A DNA stretch of 64,000 nt, taken from the NCBI GenBank assembly GCA_032719365.1, contig CM064870.1:24680738-24744737 (forward strand), given 5' to 3'. The notes beneath the pieces were generated by a model that saw only the letters and a program-made list of their open reading frames with translations, did not search any database and was not told the origin of the DNA. A program made the position numbers and the translations under genes. Shown piece after piece: positions 11,640-21,749 of the stretch; the stretch's first letter is position 1, and every line of letters starts with the position of its first letter. Source of the stretch: Prinsepia uniflora. Taxonomy: Eukaryota > Streptophyta > Magnoliopsida > Rosales > Rosaceae.

Positions 11640-12690
11640 ATGGTGATCGGATTAGATCCGATGGTGACAGCCAGACGAGGATGATGATCAGATGTGTTCT
11701 GACATGATGATGTGATGACTGGACGTTGAATACTATGTGCTCGAGCAGTGTGGATTGATAGGGTTCAATGATTGATGTGAGTGGGGACTCAAGGTCACAG
11801 ATGACTAAGGGAACCCTACAGTGCAGACGCGTTACCTCTGCTGAGACAAGTATTCGATGGGGTCCAGATACACCCAGGATGGGTGAGATGTCGAATGTGT
11901 TTCGACAGAGTATATGAGGCGACAATTGAAACTCGATCTGAGTCAAGACTCAGCGAGGGATCGCTGAGCATGGTTGAGTGACATGATATACGATATAGGG
12001 ACTCAAGAGTGAGTCGAGATCAGAGTAACGCAACGAGAGCGCAGTGGAGCTGGAAATTGCTGGCCGGACACGATGTTTGTCGATGGGATTGGCTTCCGTG
12101 CAAAGTCAATCAGACATATAGTAGTGATGGATTAAATTGGTATCTGACAGATTCAGATTAGTGTGTAGTGATGAGACTCTGGTGAGAGTTAGCATGAATA
12201 TGGAAACAAAGCAGTTGGTTGATGTGAGTATCGACGTCGATTAAACCTGCAACATATGTTTGAGTATGGTCTACGAGATGGGATTTGTGCCATTGTGATG
12301 GTAGGATCTAGAGGATATTGCCTAATCGGATGCTGAGCAGGATATCAGCTTCGGTTGTCGGATGAGAAAGGTCGTCAGGCTGAAAATCCGTTTGGATGAC
12401 AACTTAGTATAATTGACCTGTTAGAGTGGGTGATAGGCGAGACACGGACGTTCTATCTCGATGGAGGCTTATGCGCCGACAAGTGACTTCTCGTGAGTAA
12501 ACGATCGGAACTCGGTTGGTGAGAGTTGAGTTGGAGCTTTGGAAGCTCCAGTGACAGTGCGTACTGACGAGTACGGTGGTTATGGCGGACGTGTATGATT
12601 ACAAGAGAGTACCCCATACTTGGGACATGATTGGATTCCACAGTTTGGTTGTGGAATTGGGTCGATTGGAATTTCGAGGACGAAATTCAT
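11640..12690 (+). mobile_element. Element B interior, right part (non-coding)
   Basis: Continues the B interior after D. No intact frame or recognisable domain. Ends with ATTTCGAGGACGAAATTCAT, the conserved lead-in to the polypurine tract, also seen at the ends of E, F and A. Confidence 0.6.
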
Positions 12691-12704
12691 TAAGGAGGGA
12701 AGTT
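12691..12704 (+). other. Polypurine tract of element B
   Basis: TAAGGAGGGAAGTT immediately before the 3' LTR; the expected plus-strand primer. Confidence 0.85.
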
Positions 12705-13059
12705 TGTAACGACCCTTCCCTGATTTGAGGGATTAATTAAGACTAATTATGGATTAGTGAGGCTAATCGGAGATTAGCTGAGGATTATCAAACGTTCAGG
12801 GTGAAGTTATGATTTTGCCCCTAAACGAGGGAAAAAAGTTAGCTTTTGACCCGGGAGGTCCGATGCTCGAGGACCAATGATCGTGACGTAGATCGGGACG
12901 TCACGAGTCCGTGGACAGGTGACACGTCAAAATCGGACGTTCGACGGGAAAGATACGGGTCACAGAAGTTTCAAAGTACTATTTACAGTAGCATATTTTA
13001 CGAGGCAATGGCTGACTTTTGTCATTCAATCGGCCCAGATATTTTGGGCCAAGCCCAAT

Positions 13060-13085
13060 GGATGAGTGACAAGTGTCACTCATCC
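13060..13085. promoter_or_regulatory. U3 palindrome, B 3' LTR
   Basis: Same dyad as in the B 5' LTR, with 12-base arms GGATGAGTGACA and complement. Confidence 0.6.
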
Positions 13086-14143
13086 ATTGCCCACCATTTC
13101 CCATACATGCATATCCATCCCATTTTGTTCGATCGTCCCACCAACCTGAAACCCCATCGAATAACATCCCCAATCCCCTCCCTTCACCTGGTTCGATCTG
13201 AGAAAGAGACAGAGAGTGGCTGAGGAGATAGGACACAATGAGAGGTGGGGCTGTGACGTTGTGGACGGCGGAGGGGTCGCGGGAAACAGGTAAACCCGTA
13301 ACCCTTTATATTTCAAATTTTGGATTGTGGGATGTGGACGTTTTGAATGGGTCCTTATGATTAGAGAGAACGTTTGTGGGGGTGGTACGAGCCTGTGGAT
13401 AGTGAGAACAGGGGCAGAGGACGGTGGAACCGCCTGGACAAGAGCTGGATAAACAGAGCCGTGAGGTTCTCGATCAAACAGGTAATCTCCAACCAGTTTT
13501 TCATGTTTTTGAATCGATGGATTGATAGGAAATGAAGAGACAAAGAGATTGGGATTGGAGAGGATGAAAATGGGTAGAAAAATAGGAAGATATAGGGGTG
13601 AATTGGTCACACCGGTTCGGTTGAACCGACTGACCAGTGAACCGGGTTCAGGTTGGTTCGATAGTGGTTAAAGATGACTATTCCCAAGTGCGTGAGGCCT
13701 ACACACAGCGCCTTTGGGCGGCACTTGGGGGCGCGTGTGGGTTGTTTTTAGGAAATTTTCCAACATGTAATTTCATCATTTCGATGTAACGAACATTTTG
13801 GTACAAGTTTCAAGTCGATCGGACATCGTTTCGATATAGTTCGGGATGTCCGAAGGTTTAGGACCGAGTTTAAAATATGTTTAAAATTCCGAAAAATTAG
13901 GGGGCTTTAATGAGAGGTTATTAAAGTAGTTAGTAACCCTCTAGTATGATTTGGACAGGTTTGGGAATCCCGTAGATGGTGATTGGCCCGGGAAACGCTT
14001 ATGGCACACGTATCGAGGCACATCAAGAACGGTCTATGAGTGGACCTTGATTTCTAAATTGATGCATACATTACTATTTTATATGCTTTAATGAACATGT
14101 TTTGAGATGCCATGAGTGCATATGATTTAATTATGATTATTGG

Positions 14144-14231
14144 GCATTTTCGGAGGAAAATGCACCATTGCACGTAGTTTGAGGTTTATGTTTTGTATGA
14201 TGTTTGGGCTTCGCCCAAGTGTACTACGTGC
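14144..14231 (+). other. Cluster of perfect hairpins in B 3' LTR
   Basis: GCATTTT/AAAATGC with a 6-nt loop at 14144-14163. Then GCACGTAGT (14170-14178) pairs with ACTACGTGC (14223-14231) around an inner hairpin TTGGGC-TTC-GCCCAA (14204-14218). A nested, RNA-like design. Confidence 0.6.
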
Positions 14232-14266
14232 ATATGTTTTACACGGTTTATATGTGATTCCAAAGG

Positions 14267-14337
14267 TTTCACGTGGATGCGTGAAATCGAGGAACTAGTT
14301 TACAGTTTTTGAGGATTTCACGTGGATGCGTGAAATC
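14267..14337 (+). other. Two TTTCACG hairpins in B 3' LTR
   Basis: TTTCACG/CGTGAAA at 14267-14286 and GATTTCACG/CGTGAAATC at 14314-14337, both with loop TGGATG. A further stem GTGCATTG/CAATGCAC is at 14822-14849. Confidence 0.6.
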
Positions 14338-15653
14338 GAGATTCGGACATGAGTCCCAATTGAAAGATGATTTGAAAGGGGTTTTGGAAATATCTTTTGG
14401 GTATATGACTCATTTGATTTGGAAACCATCGGACTTGGAGTCCAGTTGATTTAATGACAAATTGGGCTAGAGGCCCATTTGAGCTATGTGATCGGGCTAG
14501 GGGCCCCGTTAGTTTACGAATTCGGACTTGAGGCCCAGCTAGTTATGATATTGGGCATGAGGACCAGTTAGTTATGAAATTGGGCACGAGGCCCAGTTCT
14601 AGTTTATAAATGTGATTTCGGGTCAAGGACCCCAAATGGATTTGGATTTACGAAGGTTTCTGGAAAACCCGGGCGTGGCCCTTTGAATGGTTTTCAGATG
14701 ATTTACAAAATGGCTTCACGTATACCATCATCACGAACGAATGCCCTCCAGATATCGCGTAGTATCCTGGAGTGGTGGGTTGTCTCCCCCAGACGTCTCG
14801 TAGTATCCTGGGGTAGTCACGGTGCATTGCCTGTGAGGGGTCAATGCACGGAGCGACCAGCCAGTATAGTGACTCAGGAGTAGGATTGCCAGAGGTTAAA
14901 ACCTCCCCCCAGGGAGGGTCATTGATCTGCAGGTCATTGACCTAGGTGGACCCTGGGGAGACTTAGGATTTGAGACCTTGTGACAGAACCCGCCCTATTT
15001 TCCCCCTGGGGACCACTGGGAAGCCTGCTCCCATCTGACAAGTAAACCAAAATACCACAAATACCCTTCCAAGGGTTTTATTACACAAATACCCCTACTG
15101 GGGTTCTAGATACACACCGGTGTGTTTCATAATACAACATGTCAGACAAGGGAAATGAGCATTATGTTCGTACTAATACAAAAATAAAGATAAAACCTAC
15201 CCCTCAGGGTGGTGTAAACGCAACGGTGATATTTATGCCTTGACCCCGTAGTCGATGCCCTCTTCAGTTTCCTATCCTGAAGGGTCAAGAAAACATTCAA
15301 AGTATGAATGGACCAAAAATAAAACAATTATAAATTCATTTAGAACATATATATATAATTTGACCCTTCGTTTCTGTAAACGTACAAGCATTCAGTAGAA
15401 AACATAGAAATACGATCTATTAGTAAAAACATATGAGAATTCTATACATATACATATATCTATACAAAAATACATTTGGGCACGTATAGCATCAATTCCA
15501 AAGTAACTATGTATCCATGTTCCCTTCCTCGGAATCGAAAGCAAGTTCGACGCCAACTCGGGGCACACACCCCCTAGGGAACAAATCCCTGAAAATGGTC
15601 ACGATTCATATCTAAAAGGCATGCACACCACTCGAGGTCTCACTCCGAGTCTA

Positions 15654-15796
15654 CTCCCAGGAATTCTCCATCTGGGAGGCTCTATCTCTAAACCTAGTCC
15701 GAGCTCTCCCTCGGACCTAGTTCAAGTATCCCTCCGGAATCTGGTCCGGGACCACAACATAAGCTCCCACTCCTGGAACAGAATCCCTATAGGGAT
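15654..15796 (-). other. Hairpin run in C 3' LTR
   Basis: CTCCCAG/CTGGGAG at 15654-15678, GTCCGAG/CTCGGAC at 15697-15716 and the 14-base palindrome ATCCCTATAGGGAT at 15783-15796. Stems differ but each is perfectly complementary. Confidence 0.6.
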
Positions 15797-17330
15797 ACCC
15801 ATTCTGGTAAGTGGATCGTGACCCTCCAAGTCGACGTCTGGAGGAGACCAATTCGCAGGCTGGAAGGGTATATACATAAGCGTATGAAAACCTTTGCAAA
15901 AACCATCTTTTCAAATCATGTCAAACCTTTACCTAGAATTCATTATAAACCAAATCTTTAGGTCAAAAGTCTCAAATCACCAATACTTTCATTAGTTCAC
16001 AATTCATTTTGAATTCCGTTGACTCTCTCTAAAACCCGAGTCAACCCTCGTCAAATGGGTCTCAGGCCCGATATCTGTCCATTTCTTGAAATCCGTAATC
16101 CAATTCTCAAATCCCAATATCATAAAACATTTAGCATAAAACAATTTAGAAAAACAAGTAAAACAATTGCATGTATTCAGTTAGGAAATCATCGGTCCAC
16201 TCACAGCTAGTCCTTGCTGTGCTAACGAACCATTTACACCTGTCATGAAGCTAATAACAACATCTGAACCTGCCCAAACATACTTAAGGGTCACTAATTG
16301 ACCCTACTAGGTCTAGCATCCAAACTTAGAACGAAACCGGCCTGGGAACGCTCTCCGAACACAATTCCGATACTAATTTCTTCAATTTGACCAACCTAAC
16401 GATCTTCGATCGACACGAAACCATCGCCATTGGATTCGTATCGTCGAAACCTTGAAAATGGTACCGGTCCCATAAAAAATACTGATCACATGCGCCCCCA
16501 CGCGCCTCGTCAACGGTGCTATAGTACATGATGATGTCAGCATGACGTCATCCTCTGACATGTGTCAGATGACACGTGTCAGTCCGTGATTGGTCCCTGC
16601 TCTGACATCTCTAACAAGATGACGTCATCATACTGTCAGAACAGTGTCAGAATGATGACGCCATCATCGATGGATTCCTACCGAAGACTTAGACCACGGT
16701 TCGGTTGGCCTCCACCGAAGTCCTGCGGCACTGCTCGGTGGGAACCTACCGAAAAACCAGCGGCGGAGCCACCGTGACTCACGGCCATGGCCCGCCCAAA
16801 AAACCTTCCTCCGGTCACCATTTTCATCCCGGTTTAGCCCTAACAACTCGTCTAAACCTACTCTAAATTTCTAAAATCATCAGAACTGGAAGAAGGGTCG
16901 AAATCAATACCTTAGCTCGAAGAAAAACCAACCCAGTTTCTCGGTTTCCTCTCCGTCGTGTCAGGCGGCGTTAGCTTCGAACCAGACCATCGTGAGGTCC
17001 AGTCAGGCATATCTGGAGCCTCCGTGGTCTCCCTTGAGCTCGAGATTGAAGGTAAGTGGGGTGGGTTACACGATTGATGTCTCTGTGTGCGTTGGCTCGT
17101 CACCGTTTTTTGGGTGATCGGGACGGTTGTTGGTGGCTACAGGCGGACTGAACGGGCGACGACAAGGATGATGATGATGAAAATGATGTTTAGTGAGGGT
17201 GAGGGATCGCTCTGGGCTGAGAGAAAATGACATGGGAAGAAGAAATGGTTGGTTGTGTGCATAGGGGTTTCACGGCAAAGAGAAAACAAAGAGATTCATG
17301 CACCCAATTATTTGGGCTTTTGGGCCAGTT

Positions 17331-17356
17331 AGATGAGTGACATTTGTCACTCATCT
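17331..17356. promoter_or_regulatory. U3 palindrome, C 3' LTR
   Basis: 12-base arms AGATGAGTGACA and complement around TT. The outermost pair is A-T here and G-C in B and E. Confidence 0.6.
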
Positions 17357-17649
17357 GATTGGTTCAAGAGTCCAAGTTTGATCAGTCAATTCAATTACCT
17401 GTCCCGTTTCTCGAAAAATGTAATAGTACCCCGTAAAGTCCGTGACCCATAACTTTCGCTCCGGGTCTCCAAATTTGGCATGTCGACTGTCTACGAATTC
17501 GAGGCGGCCTGATCTACGAAATGGTCAAAGGTTCAAGGTCATACGACGTTCGGGTCAAAAGTTAACATTTTGCCTTGACTAGGGGCAAAATGGTCATTTT
17601 ACATATAATTTCCATTTAATTAAATAATAATATAATCCGGGTCGTTACA

Positions 17650-17662
17650 ATCTACCCCCTTA
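17650..17662 (-). other. Polypurine tract of element C
   Basis: On the minus strand TAAGGGGGTAGAT adjoins the 3' LTR, just downstream of the pol stop codon. Confidence 0.85.
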
Positions 17663-17682
17663 CACAAATTTCGTCCCCGAAA

Positions 17683-18032
17683 TTACTCAAACAAGTAGGG
17701 GTGTTGCTCTCTCATCAAGGCTTCTGGTTCCCAAGTCGCTTCCTTTACCACATAATTCCTCCATAGAACGTTCACTAACGGAATGGTCTTGTTCCTTAGG
17801 ACTTTCTGTTTCCAATCTAGGATCTGTACTGGTTGTTCTTGAAAACTCAAATCTGTCCTGAGTTCCAATGGTTGTTCCGTCAGGATATGTGATTCTTCCC
17901 GTACACATTTCTGAAGCATTGACACGGGGAAGACACTGTGCACTCGTGCTAACTCCGGAGGCAAATTCAGTCGGTACGCCACTTTACCCACTCTCTCCAA
18001 TATCTCAAATGGTCCGATATACAGAGGGCTCA
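17683..18032 (-). pseudogene. Element C pol end: integrase C-terminus and chromodomain
   Basis: Reading on the minus strand from 18032: a PLYIGPFEILERVGKVAYRL block typical of the integrase C-terminal domain, then a tail with LWRNYVVKEATWEPEA, the chromodomain-like end of Tekay-type chromoviruses, and a TAA at 17683-17685. The chromodomain is thought to steer integration into heterochromatin. The upstream part lies at 24261-25213, beyond F; the TSD of F (GCTCA) falls inside a codon run, and the frame continues when F is ignored. This stretch itself has no stop. Confidence 0.88.
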
Positions 18033-18532
18033 TGTGACGACCCGGACATTCAAAAAGGGAGAAGTTGGAAACTTCGGGGAAAATGACGATTTTGCCACTA
18101 GAATTGGGCAAAAAGTTGACTTTTAATTTAAGAAGTCAAACGGACTTTGACCGATGACCGTGACGTAGTTCGGGACGTCACGAGTTCATAGACAGGTGGC
18201 ACGTCCAATTCCGACATTCGAGGAGAAAGTTATGACGTGCGGAAGTTGGTAAAAGGGGCCGAAAGTTGACTTTTTGATCGGGGCATTGTTTGGACTTTCC
18301 GAGAATACCGTCGGGTAGGTCTCGTGACGCTGAATCCGTAGACAGGTGGCATGCGTCAATCGGAGTCCGAACGAGAAAGTTATGGGTCTAGAACAAAGAG
18401 GGGCATTTCGGTAATTTGTTACGATAAGGATAAAACGGTAATTGTCTTTAACGGGTAAAATTAAACGATAAATTATGTTTTAATTTGGCTGAATCAGCCT
18501 ATTTGAATTAAGATTAATCCCTAAGTGACATG

Positions 18533-18550
18533 TGTCACTTGCTTATGCTT
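18533..18550. promoter_or_regulatory. U3 palindrome, F 5' LTR
   Basis: AAGTGACATGTGTCACTT, 500 bases into the LTR. Repeated at 22254-22271 in the 3' LTR. Confidence 0.6.
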
Positions 18551-19583
18551 ATTAGTGGCATTTTGAATGCCTTATACGGACAAAAATCACCTCCATAATC
18601 CTTGCTTAAATTCTAACAATTCTAACACTGATTGATTAAGGGATGACCGTGGAAATACTGGGAGATTAGAGGAAACAATTGAGTGAAAAACAGAAGGAAA
18701 TTAGGAGAGAAAAACAGGGAGAATACTGTGAACTCGAGAGGTAAAACCCGAAAATACCAACCATAAACACAAACCTTGAATTCGATCTTTCAGACGTTAA
18801 AGAGTGAAATTGACAATGGAGTGAGCTTTCTGGGACTGAGACGAGTCGAGCTATATCAAAACGGAAGCCAATTGACGTGGAAATCAATAAGAACAGGCCC
18901 TGCGACTCCTATGGAATTTGGAGCTTGAGTTCGATAACCTGGATGTAGTAATCCTTGAAATTGATTTCAATTTCGTGTTTAGAATAACTGTTATATGCTT
19001 CGGGTGTAAACAATTGAAGAACACAGGTTGAGTTTGAGTGGAACTCGAGTTGGGACCCGTCGGGTTTCGATGTTGAGTCGTGGGTTTTAGGACATGTTTT
19101 CATTAAATTGAGGTCACATATCGGCTAGAAATATGGAATAGATGAGAATAAATGAAAGAAAACCGGGTTGCACCGCGGGTTGCAGACCCGAATACCAGTA
19201 AAACGGGTAGCAGGGACGACTGTAGCAACACTGTAGCACGGCGCGTGGACTCACACGCAGCCGCTTGCGGCGGCGCGTGAGGGCGCGTGGCACATTTTCT
19301 GAGGAAAGTTTCAACAGGTGTTTTACTCCTTGTAATGTAACGGACATTTTAAAATTGGTTTCAAGTCAATCGGACGCCGTCTCGATAATGTTTCGAGGGT
19401 CCGAAGGTTTAAGTTACGTATTAAATTAATATTAAATTCCCGGAAAATTATGATAAATTAATATGATGATAATTAGGTCCCTAGTGACCCTAAGTGATGA
19501 TTTTGGACAGGATTCAGGATTCTTGGCAAGTATCGGAAATTACGGAAACGTGTGCAGCGCGGGAAACGAGCAGTTGGACGGTG

Positions 19584-20295
19584 TGTGAGTGGACGTTTGT
19601 TTTATAAATTGATATGCATGCATAGTTAAATGTTTTGTATGATTTATGGCATGATTTGAATTGAAATGATTTGATGTGATTATTTTGAGATTAATGATTA
19701 TTTTAATCGATGCTTCGGGCACGTTTTTCGAGAAAATGTGAAATGACTGTTTTGGGCGAAGGCCCGGGATTTGTGATTGGTTTTGGCTTGGATTATGAGT
19801 TGAGAAATTGATTTAATGGATTTGTGATGTTTTCGGATATGATTTTACGGATTTACGTGTATTGAATTATTTAATGGCTTTACGGATTGACGAGAAACGA
19901 GATTTGGGCATGTGGACCCGTGATAATGGTTTTGACATGGTTTAGATACTTGATTTGAAATAATGCTTTTGATTGTGTTTTGATGTTTGATGACTCCAGA
20001 TGTGTAATTCCTGTAGGGACCGGATGTGTAATTCCCGGTGAGACCGGATGTGTAATTCCCGGTGAAGCTGGATGTGTAATTCCCAGCAATGGATGACGAC
20101 TCTGGATGTGTAATTCCCAGAGGATCCTTGGATGTGTAATTCCCGAGTTATATGCTTTATTATATGGTGAACTGATTTTATAAAATGATTTAGATGATTC
20201 ATGTGTTTTATCCTATGCATGCATGATTTGTTAAACTGGAGGGTAACGGATGTGTTTCAAATGTGTTTTACATGATATTATTTTGTCCACTCACA
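19584..20295 (+). other. Hairpin domain of F 5' LTR
   Basis: TGTGAGTGGAC at 19584-19594 and exact complement GTCCACTCACA at 20285-20295. A second, inner long-range pair: ATGCATGCATAG (19614-19625) with CTATGCATGCAT (20213-20224). The local stem CTGGAGGGT (20236-20244) with ACCCTCCAG (20311-20319) encloses the second 11-mer, so local and long-range pairings would compete or form a pseudoknot. Confidence 0.65.
19996..20147 (+). repeat. Six tandem hairpins with constant loop ATGTGTAATTC (F 5' LTR)
   Basis: Each unit is stem-ATGTGTAATTC-stem. Stems include ACCGG/CCGGT (twice), GCTGG/CCAGC and CTCTGG/CCAGAG. The first and last units each have one imperfect pair here but are perfect in the 3' LTR. 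Confidence 0.85.
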
Positions 20296-20494
20296 CCTTT
20301 GTTTTTTATGACCCTCCAGGCCGTGGTACAACGTTCGGGGCTGATCTCGAGGCGGAGGCATGAGCAGAAATCAGTATGGTTATCCCTGGTTTGACCGGTG
20401 CTGAAGGGTACTTTCGGGACATCAGTTAGCTTGTCAGACGGGAGCAGGACCAGGCACGGTTATCGAGGTCCAGTTGGGACGGGTCCTGTCAAAT

Positions 20495-20506
20495 TGGTAT
20501 CAGAGC
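20495..20506 (+). other. Primer-binding site of element F (tRNA-Met)
   Basis: TGGTATCAGAGC three bases after the LTR. Confidence 0.95.
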
Positions 20507-20534
20507 TTTGGTTATTGATTTTTGTTGTTCCGTC

Positions 20535-21167
20535 ATGCCTCCGAGACGTGCGCCCCGTGCACGGCCTGAAGATGAAAGGGACGAGGATCGGGTTAGAGAA
20601 GGCCCGGATATCGAGAGAGCTCAACGATTAGGAGCTACTGTATATCGTGGTGATTCGGGACCGGATGGTGCTGATGACTGGATCACTCGTTTGGAGCGGA
20701 TCTTTGACATTTTGGGATGTCCCCCGGAGGACATGGTATTATTAGCCACTTTTCTTTTGGATGGCCACGCATACCGGTGGTGGCATGCTTTACAGTTAAC
20801 GGGATGGGATGCTCACACGTTGACATGGGAAGTATTTTGTGAGCGATTTTTGGAGCAGTTCTACCCTCGTTCATACCGTGATGCAAAGGAAATTGAGTTT
20901 CTTCGATTTCAACAGGAGGGTATGACAGTGGCCGAATATGAACAACGATTTCTGGAATTAGCTCGCTTTGCTTCAAGGGTGGTAGCCACAGAGGGTGATA
21001 AATGTAGACGTTTTGAACTTGGTTTACGAGATGAGATTAGAGCTGTTGTGACTGTGGGATCCTATGGCACTCTCCGAGATCTCTCAGATGCCGCTATCCG
21101 TGTTGAGACAAGTTTGCCAGCACGCGAACCGGACGACGTCGAGAGCGTCAGGAAACTGAAACAATGA
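20535..21167 (+). CDS. gag: Element F gag, capsid part (frameshifted at its end)
   Basis: 210 residues from the ATG at 20535 (MPPRRAPRARP), chosen because it opens the conserved gag start just downstream of the primer site; an in-frame ATG at 20508 would precede it but lies at the primer site. It contains the retrotransposon gag core: WITRLERIFDILGCPPEDM, LLATFLLDGHAYRWW, a FCERFLEQFYP block and VAEYEQRFLELARFA. Gag forms the particle that packages element RNA. The reading frame shifts near 21130, so this frame ends early at 21165-21167 and the zinc knuckle lies in another frame downstream. Core intact, full product probably not made. Confidence 0.85.
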   Translation: MPPRRAPRARPEDERDEDRVREGPDIERAQRLGATVYRGDSGPDGADDWITRLERIFDILGCPPEDMVLLATFLLDGHAYRWWHALQLTGWDAHTLTWEVFCERFLEQFYPRSYRDAKEIEFLRFQQEGMTVAEYEQRFLELARFASRVVATEGDKCRRFELGLRDEIRAVVTVGSYGTLRDLSDAAIRVETSLPAREPDDVESVRKLKQ

Positions 21168-21613
21168 GTCATGGAACGTCGTCAAAAAGAGGAAGTTTTG
21201 GCTCTGGATTTTCTGGATCTCGGTCGGGTTTTAGCGGGGGTGGACAAGGACATTGATTTGATCCTACAGCAGTCCCTCAGGCATCTGTCCAGTCAAGTGG
21301 AGCTTCAGTACCGTCAACTGGCAGACCTTATAACCGAGCTACCCATTTTGGTAGAGGTACCTGTTATTTTTGTGGTGAGTTTGGACATATCCAGAGGAAT
21401 TGTCCACACCAACCGACGGGTGGTAGCCCGAGTGGTAGTCATGCAGAGCAAGGTTCAAGGATGGCCTCAACCTCGGGAGCTGCAAGTGGGAGGGAAACTG
21501 GCAACACGAGGGGTGCACCACGAGGACGTGGTCAACCTTCAGGCCCACTTGCTCGGGTATTCGCTCTTCAACAACAAGATCCTAATGGACCACCCGAGGG
21601 GAGTTCAGCGTAA
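21168..21613 (+). pseudogene. gag: Element F gag, nucleocapsid part in shifted frame
   Basis: In the frame ending with TAA at 21611-21613, a CCHC zinc knuckle CYFCGEFGHIQRNC is coded at 21362-21403, followed by a Gly/Arg/Ser-rich tail. The frame opens near 21130 and has one in-frame TGA at 21254-21256, between the capsid part and the knuckle. Frameshift plus stop separate it from the capsid part at 20535-21167. No protease motif follows, unlike C, where DPGATHSF comes soon after the knuckle. Confidence 0.8.
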
Positions 21614-21749
21614 TGGTGGTACCCTGTGGAATGATGTGTTGTATATTTGTACATGTTGTTGTTGTACTGTTGTATGGTTGTGTTATAAATAAAGTGAGTG
21701 CATGTTTGTTCTATAAATCTTGTGTTTGAATTTCGGGGACGAAATTCCC
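21614..21749 (+). other. Element F 3' untranslated stretch
   Basis: Short non-coding link between gag and polypurine tract, with a TGT/TTG-rich run (21640-21680) and the conserved lead-in TTTCGGGGACGAAATTCCC. There is no room for pol. Confidence 0.7.

Larger units (their letters stand above)
12705..14980 (+). repeat. 3' LTR of element B, part 1 of 3
   Basis: Starts TGTAACGACCC and matches the 5' LTR until 14980, where C is inserted. Parts 2 and 3 are at 40966-41141 and 43729-44084, so the LTR is about 2.8 kb. U3 palindrome at 13060-13085 and 11-mer variant TATGAGTGGAC at 14035-14045. Confidence 0.9.
14981..17649 (-). repeat. 3' LTR of element C
   Basis: 2669 bases, closely matching 38287-40960. 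On the minus strand it begins TGTAACGACCCG and ends TTCTGTCA. Carries the U3 palindrome (17331-17356), GTCCACTCACA on the plus strand at 16195-16205, its degraded partner TATGAATGGAC at 15303-15313, and the stem GAAGGGTCAA/TTGACCCTTC (15279-15288, 15360-15369). Confidence 0.92.
18033..20491 (+). repeat. 5' LTR of element F
   Basis: TGTGACGACCCGG to GGTCCTGTCA. Lacks about 33 bases present in the 3' LTR near 22889-22922, a short-repeat-bounded deletion. Holds two copies of the U3 module (about 18155-18240 and 18310-18390), the palindrome AAGTGACATGTGTCACTT (18533-18550) and a GC-rich hairpin (about 19239-19293). Confidence 0.93.

Noticed and set aside
13080..13610. 176-codon minus-strand frame in the B 3' LTR
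   Set aside because: Runs through LTR sequence with the palindrome; the 5' LTR copy is broken, so no coding constraint.
18033..18111. Apparent start codon of the chromodomain frame at 18111
   Set aside because: Lies inside the LTR of F; the true upstream coding part is at 24261-25213.
21171..21692. 173-codon frame after gag in F
   Set aside because: It reads the gag tail in the wrong frame; the zinc knuckle is in another frame.
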